This document shows positions 1 through 6,996 of a DNA stretch of 8,564 nucleotides, piece after piece (position 1 is the first letter of the stretch; every line of letters begins with the position of its first letter). Below the pieces are notes generated by a model that searched no databases, was not told the DNA's origin, and worked only from the letters and a program-made list of their open reading frames with translations. The translations under genes were made by a program, and so were the position numbers. The stretch spans positions 1-8,564 of the forward strand of contig DASTZB010000577.1 in assembly GCA_035764525.1 (NCBI GenBank), in the 5' to 3' direction. The DNA comes from VBAS01 sp035764525. GTDB lineage: Bacteria > Bacteroidota > Bacteroidia > Chitinophagales > Chitinophagaceae.

Positions 1-2021
1 TCCTCAGTAATCGCTTCAACGATCGGAACATCCAACACTTTCTTTTCTTCAAATGGCCTCTTACCAATTAATGCCTCTACATCACTTTGAAAAAGAACTT
101 CTCTTTCTAGTAGTGCCTCTGCAACAATTCTCACTTGTTCCTTTTTTTCCAGTAATAATTTTTTTGTTCTCGCATATCCTTCATCGATCAACTTACGTAC
201 CTCCTCGTCAATTAACTTAGATGTTTCCTCAGAATATGGTTTTGTAAATGAATTCTCCTGTTGCGGATCATAAAAACTCACTCTTCCAACTTTTTCATTC
301 ATACCATAGACAGTCACCATTGAATAGGCGATCTTGGTGATCTGTTGAAGATCATTTTGTGCACCCGTTGAAATTTTATCAAAGAAAATGTCTTCACTTG
401 CGCGGCCACCTAAAGTCATACAGATCTGATCCATGAGCTGATCAATATTATATAAGTATTGCTCCTTCGGTGTGTATTGCGCATACCCTAGTGCAGCTGT
501 TCCTCTTGGTACGATCGTTACTTTCAATAAAGGATAAGCATGCTCCAGGAACCAACCACATATAGCATGACCGGCTTCATGAAAGGCAATAATTTTTTTC
601 TCTTCAGGTAAAATAATTTTGTTTTTCTTTTCAAGACCACCAATTACTCTATCTACCGCATCCTGGAAGTCAGCCATCTCTACTGATTGCTTGCCTTTTC
701 TTGCGGCGATCAAAGCTGCTTCGTTACAGATGTTGGCAATATCAGCGCCGGCAAATCCCGGAGTTTGTTCTGCCAATTTATGTATATCAACTTTCTCAGA
801 AAGTTTTATGGGTTTTAAATGCACTTTAAAGATTGCCTCTCTTCCCTTTAAATCTGGCTTATCAATTGATATTTGCCTATCGAAACGACCGGGACGAAGC
901 AATGCGTTATCTAATACATCCGGACGGTTAGTTGCAGCTAGAACTATAATACCTGCATCCGTTCCAAAACCATCCATTTCGACGAGTAATTGATTCAAGG
1001 TGCTTTCTCTTTCATCATTGCTCATCATCACGTTTTTTCCTCTTGCACGACCGATGGCATCTATTTCATCGATAAAAATTATACAAGGAGCTTTTTCTCT
1101 TGCTTGTTTAAAAAGATCACGAACGCGGCTGGCCCCAACTCCCACAAACATCTCAACGAAATCACTGCCACTTAAACTAAAGAACGGAACCTGTGCTTCA
1201 CCAGCCATTGCTTTTGCAAGAAGCGTTTTACCAGTTCCGGGAGGACCTATCAGCAATGCACCTTTTGGAATTTTACCACCGAGGTTGGTATATTTTTTTG
1301 GATTCTTTAAAAAATCAACGATCTCCATCACTTCCACTTTCGCTTCATCAAGCCCGGCAACATCAGCGAACGTGATATTTACTTTAGTCCCTTTGTCAAA
1401 TAATGTTGCTTTTGATTTACCGATATTAAAAATACCGCCAGGGCCGCCGCCTGCTCCAGCTCCACCACTCATTTTGCGCATCAGCAAGATCCATATTGCA
1501 AGAAAGAGTAAAACAGGCAAAAGAAAATTCAATGCCCCTGAAAACCATGTGCTGTCTCTTTCAATAAAATAGGGGTCATTGGTTTTATCCAATTCATTTG
1601 GGAAAGCGGCTGGATTCTGCTTTTTAAACTCAAGGATCTCATCCCTAAATCGTTCATTTGATTCAAAACTAAATTGCGGGGGCTTCTCATCTTTTTTACT
1701 TGAAATTGCACTTGTAGGCAATTTGTCTGTGTAATAACTAAGGCTGTCTTTCTTTATAGAAACCCTTACTAAATTCTTGTTGGTTACTTCAACATATTTT
1801 TCAACATGATGCTTAAGCAACATCTCTTTGAAGTCGCCTACAGTAATTGGTTGTGTTCTCTTAGCAAATGGTCCATAAATACTAAAACCTATTACAGTAG
1901 CCAATAATATTGCCCAGATCCAGTAATTGCTGAATTTAGGTCCGCCTTTTTTATTATTCTCATCACGATTTGGTTGAAACCGTGGAAATTTTTCGTTTTT
2001 ATTAAATTGATCTTGTGACAT
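1..2021 (-). CDS. ftsH: FtsH, ATP-dependent membrane zinc metalloprotease (3' end off the window)
   Basis: FtsH is a hexameric inner-membrane AAA+ protease that extracts and degrades misfolded membrane proteins and some short-lived cytosolic regulators. The 673 codons present read without interruption from ATG at 2021. In order: a charged cytoplasmic start, membrane segment about 33-50, a periplasmic domain of about 100 residues, membrane segment about 160-182, a Gly-rich linker, then the AAA+ domain. This has Walker A GPPGTGKT at 259-266 with K265, the pore motif MFVGVG around F292, Walker B with D318-E319, and arginine fingers R379 and R382. The M41 protease domain has HEAGH at 481-485 and a third zinc ligand, D557. 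All key residues are intact. Only a short C-terminal tail should be missing. An AGGAGAAG sequence about 9 bases before the ATG supports the start. It lies 74 bp after rsfS in the same direction, with no clear promoter between, so co-transcription is likely. Confidence 0.98.
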   Translation of the reverse strand, partial: MSQDQFNKNEKFPRFQPNRDENNKKGGPKFSNYWIWAILLATVIGFSIYGPFAKRTQPITVGDFKEMLLKHHVEKYVEVTNKNLVRVSIKKDSLSYYTDKLPTSAISSKKDEKPPQFSFESNERFRDEILEFKKQNPAAFPNELDKTNDPYFIERDSTWFSGALNFLLPVLLFLAIWILLMRKMSGGAGAGGGPGGIFNIGKSKATLFDKGTKVNITFADVAGLDEAKVEVMEIVDFLKNPKKYTNLGGKIPKGALLIGPPGTGKTLLAKAMAGEAQVPFFSLSGSDFVEMFVGVGASRVRDLFKQAREKAPCIIFIDEIDAIGRARGKNVMMSNDERESTLNQLLVEMDGFGTDAGIIVLAATNRPDVLDNALLRPGRFDRQISIDKPDLKGREAIFKVHLKPIKLSEKVDIHKLAEQTPGFAGADIANICNEAALIAARKGKQSVEMADFQDAVDRVIGGLEKKNKIILPEEKKIIAFHEAGHAICGWFLEHAYPLLKVTIVPRGTAALGYAQYTPKEQYLYNIDQLMDQICMTLGGRASEDIFFDKISTGAQNDLQQITKIAYSMVTVYGMNEKVGRVSFYDPQQENSFTKPYSEETSKLIDEEVRKLIDEGYARTKKLLLEKKEQVRIVAEALLEREVLFQSDVEALIGKRPFEEKKVLDVPIVEAITE

Positions 2022-2095
2022 TTTTTCTTTCTTCTCCTAAGTACCTGTTTTCTTTAATGATTAGTTTTTAATTTATATACCTTATCCAAAGCTGT

Positions 2096-2503
2096 TTAGT
2101 TTTCGTCATGTTCATGAGACACAGCATCACTCCACATTTCTTCCAGTTTATAAAATTTCCTTGTTTCCGAAAGCATCACATGTACCACCACATTTACATA
2201 ATCGATCAAAACCCACTGCAGGTTTTTCATTCCTTCGTGACGATACGGATATTCATCACATTTTTCTTTCATTTCCTGTTCTACAAAATCCGAAATGGCC
2301 CTGACTTGAGGCTGATTGCTGGCTTCACAAATAATAAAAAAATCCGCAACAGCTTCATTTACTTTTCTCAGATCAAGTGAAATAACATTTTCACCTTTTT
2401 TCTCCTGTATAGCGTTGATGATGGTTTTAATGAGTTTTGAATTCTTTGTTAACCGGACAGTGCTTTTCTTTTTTCTTGTAGCCAATACTGACAATTGTTC
2501 CAA
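2096..2503 (-). CDS. rsfS: RsfS, ribosomal silencing factor (YbeB/Iojap, DUF143 family)
   Basis: RsfS binds ribosomal protein uL14 on the large subunit and blocks joining of the two subunits, which lowers translation in starvation or stationary phase. The 135-residue product has a basic N-terminal extension (about 1-21), then the Iojap/RsfS domain at about 22-125. Family hallmarks are visible: ADFFIICE at 53-60, WVLIDYVNVVVHV at 97-109 and RKFYKLEEMW at 115-124. The tail is short and acidic. The frame stays open upstream only to about 2533 and has no ATG or GTG before the domain, so TTG at 2503 is the best start; TTG codons at residues 4 and 7 are alternatives. It precedes ftsH and is divergent from birA. 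Identity is firm; the exact start is not. Confidence 0.93.
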   Translation of the reverse strand: MEQLSVLATRKKKSTVRLTKNSKLIKTIINAIQEKKGENVISLDLRKVNEAVADFFIICEASNQPQVRAISDFVEQEMKEKCDEYPYRHEGMKNLQWVLIDYVNVVVHVMLSETRKFYKLEEMWSDAVSHEHDEN

Positions 2504-2547
2504 TAATTTGTTTTTAAGGTTTGAAGTTTTATTTTATTGATTCTCCG

Positions 2548-2595
2548 GTTACTTGTTATTAGTTAATTGTATTGTTTTTACCGGTAACAAATAAC
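2548..2595. repeat. Imperfect inverted repeat between birA and rsfS
   Basis: GTTACTTGTTA at 2548-2558 pairs with TAACAAATAAC at 2585-2595 with one mismatch in 11 positions, across a 26-base spacer. There is no T-tract after either arm, so it does not look like a terminator. Its place between divergent genes would suit an operator, or it may be a chance product of AT-rich DNA. Confidence 0.35.
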
Positions 2596-2623
2596 GAGTA
2601 CCCCGAAAACTGATTTACTTTGT

Positions 2624-2631
2624 CAAAAATA
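2624..2631 (-). promoter_or_regulatory. Candidate -7 element for rsfS-ftsH
   Basis: The minus strand reads TATTTTTG, a full match to the Bacteroidota -7 consensus TAnnTTTG used by the primary sigma factor. It sits about 120 bases upstream of the rsfS start and faces the right way. The -33 element is not evident, so this is a plausible rather than proven promoter. Confidence 0.4.
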
Positions 2632-2639
2632 GCAATTAA

Positions 2640-3434
2640 TTGCCACTACCATTTGCCGGCAATCCAATTGGAAAGCCTTTTATTGAGCTGCGATCAATTG
2701 ATAGTACCAACAAATATGCCATGGCACTTGTTCATGTAGATATTCTGCCGGACGGACAGTGTGAGGCTCAACATGGTATGGCTATTTTTTCACACGAACA
2801 AACAGCTGGCAAAGGGCAACGTGGAAAGAATTGGGCGTCTGAAAAAGGCTCTAACATTGCTCTTAGCATTCTGTTAAATCCTTACCCATTAAGCATTCAG
2901 AGCCAATTCAAGTTAAGTGTTTGTATTGCTATCAGCACCTTCGAACTTTTTTCCAAATATGCGGGGGATGAAACGAGAATTAAATGGCCTAACGATCTTT
3001 ATTGGTGTGACAGGAAGGCAGGGGGAATCCTTATTGAGAATGTTATTCAAAGTAGTCAGTCAACAGTTGGCAGTTGGGAATGGGCGGTCGTAGGAATCGG
3101 TATAAACATTAATCAGTCGTTTTTTGATCCTGATCTAGCGAATCCTGTTTCCTTAAAACAGATAACCGGTAAAAATTATGAACCAGTTGGACTTGCTAAA
3201 GAGCTTTGTTCTATCATTGAAAAAAATTATCAAATTCTGATTGCCGGAAATTTTGAGATCCTTTTTAATCAATATCAAACCCATCTTTATAAAAAAGATG
3301 AAAAAGTGAAATTAAAAAAGGGTAATCGTGTTTTTGAAACAACAATAAAAAGAGTTTCAGAAGCAGGACAATTGATCACTCAACATTCAATAGAAGAACG
3401 GTTTGAGTTTGGAGAAGTTGAATGGATAATATAA
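2640..3434 (+). CDS. birA: Biotin-[acetyl-CoA carboxylase] ligase, group I (no DNA-binding domain)
   Basis: This enzyme activates biotin with ATP to biotinyl-5'-AMP and joins it to a lysine of the biotin carrier domain of biotin-dependent carboxylases in the cytoplasm. The 264-residue product begins directly with the catalytic BPL/LplA fold. Visible are DSTNKYA at 21-27, the biotinyl-AMP loop TAGKGQRGKNW at 55-65 (matching E. coli GRGRRGR), KWPNDLYW at 115-122, DRKAGGILIE at 124-133 with K126 matching the biotin-contacting lysine of E. coli, and VVGIGININ at 150-158. A small beta domain closes the protein (about 222-264). The N-terminal winged helix of repressor-type BirA is absent, so it should not regulate biotin genes by itself. 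TTG at 2640 is the first codon after an in-frame TAA; the first ATG (residue 28) would remove the STN motif, so TTG is preferred. The gene name follows common usage for this family. Confidence 0.94.
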   Translation: MPLPFAGNPIGKPFIELRSIDSTNKYAMALVHVDILPDGQCEAQHGMAIFSHEQTAGKGQRGKNWASEKGSNIALSILLNPYPLSIQSQFKLSVCIAISTFELFSKYAGDETRIKWPNDLYWCDRKAGGILIENVIQSSQSTVGSWEWAVVGIGININQSFFDPDLANPVSLKQITGKNYEPVGLAKELCSIIEKNYQILIAGNFEILFNQYQTHLYKKDEKVKLKKGNRVFETTIKRVSEAGQLITQHSIEERFEFGEVEWII

Positions 3435-3437
3435 ATA

Positions 3438-4391
3438 TTAACTCCCCTTAGTTTTCTTCGGCCTGAACAAAATGAAATTCCGTGTAAGGGTAAATGCCCA
3501 TCGAAATTCACCGTCTCCCCATGAGGCTGTTGTGCCGCGAATAAAGCGATTCTCCAAAATATCAGTTGCATTAGTAAAATTCAGATGAAATACGTGTCCT
3601 TCAGTTATGATTTCAAAACCAATTCCAAATGGGTCACGAAAACCTATCCCCTTGGAACTAAAAAAATCTATACTTTCCTGTGATCTGAAGGTGTGAAAAT
3701 AATCAGCAAGAAAAATGAGTTTTTTGCTTAGTGGTAAACGTATTGCTCCACCGATTGCAAATAAATCTTCCTGGGCGCCCGGCTCAACATAATTTGTATG
3801 AAGATAAATAGGGTTCAGCTGCAAACTCACTTTGCCAAACTTTCTTGCTGCTAAAACCTGGACCACCTGACTATGACGACTGCCAAAATCTTCAAATGCA
3901 TTTTCAAGATGCGAAGAACTGTCTCCCTGCGATTGCATAGCACACAAAACATCGTTTGCAAAAAATGTAAGTGAAAGTGGATGTGTTGGGTCATTATCTT
4001 TTTGTCGTAGTGCCTGGTATTTTAATCCCCATTCATACTGATTTGTTACAGGCCCGGAACCTTTTGCCCTGGCGAAGATGATATTTAACCTATCACTTAA
4101 CCCAACCTGGAAACCGATACGGACGTCCTTAATAGCGTCTAACCCGAAGAAACCACGTTTGGGACCACCATGATCACCAGCAATATCACCAAAATAGTGA
4201 TCGATGCTAAAATCCATGATGCCTTTAGGGTGAACTTCTACTGTTTTTGTATTAATTGCTTTTTGTGAGTAGAAAACTTTGGTGTTTGTGAATTCCGCGG
4301 TTGTGGGAGTTTTAATAATAACCGTTGAGTCGTTCTGGGCTGAAGCATTAATAACTGTAAAAAGAAATGCAAAAAGAAGTGATAGTTTCAT
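3438..4391 (-). CDS. DUF5777-type outer-membrane beta-barrel protein
   Basis: The 317-residue product has a clear signal peptide (about 1-18, cleavage after ASA) and then alternating polar and hydrophobic strands with many aromatic residues, as in an outer-membrane beta-barrel. Segments resembling the DUF5777 family of Bacteroidota include the HYFGDIAG stretch near 65-72, FFGLD with a following DVRIGFQVGLSDRL near 81-102, and the C-terminal FHLNFTNATDILENRFI and TASWGDGEFRWAF near 268-300. The family's function is not established; members may be transport or envelope proteins, and I do not assign a substrate. ATG at 4391 directly gives the signal peptide. It lies 103 bp after bcp in the same direction, with no TAnnTTTG in that gap, so read-through from the M23-bcp unit is possible. 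Its stop lies 3 bp from the birA stop. Family assignment is from recalled patterns and was not searched. Confidence 0.8.
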   Translation of the reverse strand: MKLSLLFAFLFTVINASAQNDSTVIIKTPTTAEFTNTKVFYSQKAINTKTVEVHPKGIMDFSIDHYFGDIAGDHGGPKRGFFGLDAIKDVRIGFQVGLSDRLNIIFARAKGSGPVTNQYEWGLKYQALRQKDNDPTHPLSLTFFANDVLCAMQSQGDSSSHLENAFEDFGSRHSQVVQVLAARKFGKVSLQLNPIYLHTNYVEPGAQEDLFAIGGAIRLPLSKKLIFLADYFHTFRSQESIDFFSSKGIGFRDPFGIGFEIITEGHVFHLNFTNATDILENRFIRGTTASWGDGEFRWAFTLTRNFILFRPKKTKGS

Positions 4392-4472
4392 AATGATTGT
4401 TTTGGGTTTGTAAAATGAATCGGAGCTTTGAATAAAGGGGTTGCTTATCCAATAAAATTAGAACATGTATTG

Positions 4473-4489
4473 CAGCATTTAAAGTGCTG
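4473..4489 (-). other. Near-palindrome after bcp, possible weak terminator or operator
   Basis: CAGCATTTAAAGTGCTG is a near-perfect palindrome: five outer base pairs, one mismatched pair, then a short AT centre. It starts 6 bases beyond the bcp stop codon and upstream of the DUF5777 gene. There is no run of T residues after it on the minus strand, so it is a poor intrinsic terminator. It could be an operator for the next gene, an mRNA-end structure, or chance. Confidence 0.25.
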
Positions 4490-4494
4490 GAAAT

Positions 4495-4956
4495 CTATTT
4501 GAAAGACTGCAATATCTCTTCTGCGTGTGCCTTATTCCTTGGCTTATGGAATATTTTTCGAATGAACCCCTTTTCATCTATGACAAACGTTGTACGAAGA
4601 ATGCCCAAGTACTCACGACCAAATAATTTTTTCATATCGTGCACACCATACGCACTGGTTATTTTATTCTCATTATCGGCGATCAAAGGAAAAGGAAGGT
4701 TGTATTTTATTTCAAATTTCTTTTGTTTGCTTTCGTCATCCGGGCTTACACCTAACACTTCAAAACCTTTTTTCTTTAATAAGGGATAATTATCCCTGAG
4801 ATTACATGATTCAATTGTACAAGTTGGCGATCCTGCTTCAGAATAAAAGTATAAGATCAATTTTTTCCCTTTGTAATCGAATAAAGAAATTTTATTTCCA
4901 TTTTGATCTTTGCCTGAAAATATGGGTGCCTTATCGCCTTCTTGCAGTGTCACCAT
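4495..4956 (-). CDS. bcp: Thioredoxin-dependent thiol peroxidase (Bcp/PrxQ peroxiredoxin)
   Basis: Bcp-type peroxiredoxins reduce hydrogen peroxide and organic hydroperoxides in the cytoplasm, using thioredoxin as the electron donor. The 153-residue length is typical and no signal peptide is present. The thioredoxin fold shows GDKAPIFS at 7-14, the active-site stretch YFYSEAGSPTCTIESC at 36-51, SPDD at 71-74 and RTTFVID at 121-127. C46 is the expected peroxidatic cysteine, C51 the resolving cysteine five residues on, and R121 the conserved active-site arginine. Oddity: the usual PxxxTxxC motif reads SxxxSxxC here, with serine 39 for the normally conserved proline and serine 43 for threonine. 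ATG at 4956 is 5 bp beyond the M23 peptidase stop, with A-rich DNA in place of a strong ribosome-binding site, so translational coupling is likely. Function in peroxide defence is inferred from family. Confidence 0.93.
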   Translation of the reverse strand: MVTLQEGDKAPIFSGKDQNGNKISLFDYKGKKLILYFYSEAGSPTCTIESCNLRDNYPLLKKKGFEVLGVSPDDESKQKKFEIKYNLPFPLIADNENKITSAYGVHDMKKLFGREYLGILRTTFVIDEKGFIRKIFHKPRNKAHAEEILQSFK

Positions 4957-4961
4957 CTTTA

Positions 4962-6761
4962 TTACTTCTTTTTTGTGACTGGTTTCTTAACCGTTTTTTT
5001 CTTTTTGTATGCTTTTTTCTTTGGTGGAATGTAAGGGTATTTTTTAAACCACCATGTTTTCTCGGTTACATTTCCCACCATATCTTCCACCCTCACCTGT
5101 AAATGATGAACGCCATACGGACATTGTTCATCAAAGTTATAAATCCAGTTCCTCCCTTTATCATTTGTAAACATCAGCCATTTGCCATCCAGCTCTGCAT
5201 GGAAACTTTTGATCCCTGAATTATCAGTTGGTGTAAACACAATTCTTGATGCCGGGCTAAGATCGACGGTATCGCCCTTGCCAAGATTGTTTATTTGAGG
5301 CGGAGTCAAATCAAGCACCGCAACAAAGGATCCAAATGCTCCCGTTTTTGCGGAGAGCCATTCCCCTTGCCATACTGGCTTCAGCATTGCGTTACCGGCA
5401 TTTCTTTGGATCATAATTTTATTACGCCATTCAGGTTTGATCTGCACAGTTGGCTTGATCTTAATCGTCATTCCCTCATGTATAGGATAACTATTATCTT
5501 TTAACTGGTGCAATGCAGAAACTGCATTGGGTATGTTTGTATCAGTGCGGTAGTAAACTGGTTGCATTGTATCATATATACATGCTTCCGGTAAATAAGC
5601 TTCAAAATCACTTTTTTCAAAAACATTTACATAGCCGGGAATGAAATCATTAGTAGAACTGCGATCAGGCTTGCTTGTAGCAAGGCTTTGTATAAACTGA
5701 AGCTGGAAATTAATACTTGAAAAATTATCATTTGCATCCCCTACTTGAATAGTGATAGTATGTTGCAATGTATCATCCAGGTGAATTAATCCATCGTTAT
5801 TGTAGATATGGTAAACTCTTCTTTCTTTAGCGGGCAATGGTGATATATGTTGAAGATAACCCTTACCTGCTTTGTAAAAACGATAATCTATTTGGGCGTT
5901 GATATATTCTGATTCGCTATAATCAATTTGGTCAAGAACAAATTCTGCAATGCGTTCTTCATCTTTAAAAATACGTGCCGTGTAAATCCCGTTATAATTT
6001 TTTGAAGCTGTCAATTTATCAACAGCCTGGATAGCAAAACTTAATTTATTAAAACCAGTTTTCACTACAGGCAGTTTCGGAATAATATAACCGCTATCGG
6101 CTTTCTTTAATACAAAAAGTGTTGGCGTTTGGTTGTATGTACTTATGCTGCGATCATACAATGCAAGCTTTAATAAAGTGGGCGGCACGTCATCTTGCAC
6201 CGGCAGACCGAACAATAACGGGTTAAGGCTTCGGTCAGTCTTAGTTTCCCTGATCTCAAAATGCAGATGTGGGCCTTGTGAACCACCAGTATTGCCGCTT
6301 TTAGCGATCTCTTTGCCCTTCTTTACCTTAAAATCGTTTGGAGAAAAATCCAACTCAATAGCCCAGGATTCTTTTTCAGTCTGTTTTTCTCTTACATATT
6401 TTTCTAGCTCAGGATAAAACTCATTCAGATGTGCATATAAAGTAGAATACCCGTTTGGATGATTGATAATGATAAATTTTCCAAAACTGGATGGTCTGAT
6501 GCCAATATGCCCAACATAACCATCAGCGGAAGCAAATACCGGGTAATTTTCTTTTTGACCTGTTTTGAGGTCAAGTCCCATGTGCCAATGATTAGGACGT
6601 AATTCTCCGAAATTTGCCGCAAGTGACATTGGTATTCCCAATGGGTTAGCGAAATATCCCTGAGGATATTTAGAGCCTAGTGTCTGGCCTTGAACTTTTA
6701 AAAATGAAAATAGAAATAGGATTACTGCAGCTTGTGGTATGGAATATTTGCCCTTGATCAT
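4962..6761 (-). CDS. Secreted M23-family (LytM-type) peptidoglycan endopeptidase with Ig-like domain and Lys-rich tail
   Basis: M23 peptidases are zinc enzymes that cut peptide cross-links in peptidoglycan, or act as inactive amidase activators. This 599-residue protein has a signal peptide (about 1-25) with no lipobox cysteine, then the M23 domain (about 45-182). All catalytic residues are present: zinc ligands H60 and D64 (HMGLD) and H167 (HLH), with H111 (YAHL) and H165 as catalytic histidines, so it is probably active. A charged insert (about 113-140) separates YAHL from the GNTGGSQGPHLHFE block, as in many Bacteroidota homologues. The middle (190-480) is beta-rich and unassigned. An Ig-like region (about 485-572) is followed by a tail with 12 lysines in the last 19 residues. 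Tandem TAA stops precede bcp by 5 bp, making an operon likely. ATG at 6761 directly yields the signal peptide. Confidence 0.93.
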   Translation of the reverse strand: MIKGKYSIPQAAVILFLFSFLKVQGQTLGSKYPQGYFANPLGIPMSLAANFGELRPNHWHMGLDLKTGQKENYPVFASADGYVGHIGIRPSSFGKFIIINHPNGYSTLYAHLNEFYPELEKYVREKQTEKESWAIELDFSPNDFKVKKGKEIAKSGNTGGSQGPHLHFEIRETKTDRSLNPLLFGLPVQDDVPPTLLKLALYDRSISTYNQTPTLFVLKKADSGYIIPKLPVVKTGFNKLSFAIQAVDKLTASKNYNGIYTARIFKDEERIAEFVLDQIDYSESEYINAQIDYRFYKAGKGYLQHISPLPAKERRVYHIYNNDGLIHLDDTLQHTITIQVGDANDNFSSINFQLQFIQSLATSKPDRSSTNDFIPGYVNVFEKSDFEAYLPEACIYDTMQPVYYRTDTNIPNAVSALHQLKDNSYPIHEGMTIKIKPTVQIKPEWRNKIMIQRNAGNAMLKPVWQGEWLSAKTGAFGSFVAVLDLTPPQINNLGKGDTVDLSPASRIVFTPTDNSGIKSFHAELDGKWLMFTNDKGRNWIYNFDEQCPYGVHHLQVRVEDMVGNVTEKTWWFKKYPYIPPKKKAYKKKKTVKKPVTKKK

Positions 6762-6856
6762 TCAGAAAGCAAATTAACACAAACCTTGCCTGATCTTTTT
6801 TAATCATTGCTTAATTTTCAGGACCAATCTCGAATCCCTTCTTAAAACCACTAAAA

Positions 6857-6864
6857 TAATTTTG
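6857..6864 (+). promoter_or_regulatory. Candidate plus-strand -7 element upstream of an orphan terminator
   Basis: TAATTTTG fully matches the Bacteroidota -7 consensus TAnnTTTG. Transcription would start near 6869. No gene begins in this direction until 7176, and a strong terminator stands between, so the product would be a short non-coding transcript. No clear -33 TTG element is seen. Confidence 0.4.
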
Positions 6865-6897
6865 ACAGATGTAACATTCCCATTCCATGCAAAACTT

Positions 6898-6905
6898 CAA
6901 ACATA
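6898..6905 (-). promoter_or_regulatory. Candidate -7 element for the M23 peptidase-bcp unit
   Basis: The minus strand reads TATGTTTG (6905 down to 6898), a full match to TAnnTTTG. It would start transcription near 6892 and give the M23 gene a leader of about 130 bases. No -33 TTG is seen at the usual spacing. It is the only full match on that strand I found in the upstream region. Confidence 0.4.
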
Positions 6906-6996
6906 TGAAAAGAAGTAGAAATGGAATTTTAATCGAACGAAGGTGGCTATACCGTCGACATTTAATTAACCATCAGTAAATATTCTGCTCATCGAG

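Larger units (their letters stand above)
2504..2639. promoter_or_regulatory. Divergent birA / rsfS-ftsH intergenic region
   Basis: This 136-bp AT-rich stretch separates two genes read outward and should hold both promoters. On the minus strand a TATTTTTG fits the Bacteroidota -7 consensus TAnnTTTG (2631 down to 2624) and would serve rsfS-ftsH with a leader of roughly 115 bases. On the plus strand TTACTTTG (2615-2622) fits with one mismatch and would give birA a very short leader. No convincing -33 TTG element is seen at the expected distance for either. An imperfect inverted repeat (2548-2558 with 2585-2595) lies between the genes. The assignments rest on motif matches only. Confidence 0.45.

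Noticed and set aside
619..993. A 124-codon plus-strand ORF opposite ftsH
   Set aside because: Antisense to the FtsH protease domain; no independent support.
1000..1572. A 190-codon plus-strand ORF opposite ftsH
   Set aside because: It lies antisense to the well-conserved ftsH AAA+ region, and its composition is explained by the codons of that gene.
2640..3434. BirA as biotin-operon repressor
   Set aside because: The product starts directly with the catalytic domain; no helix-turn-helix is present.
4473..4489. Strong terminator after bcp
   Set aside because: The palindrome is real but lacks a T-tract and has a mismatch, so it is listed only as a weak structural element.
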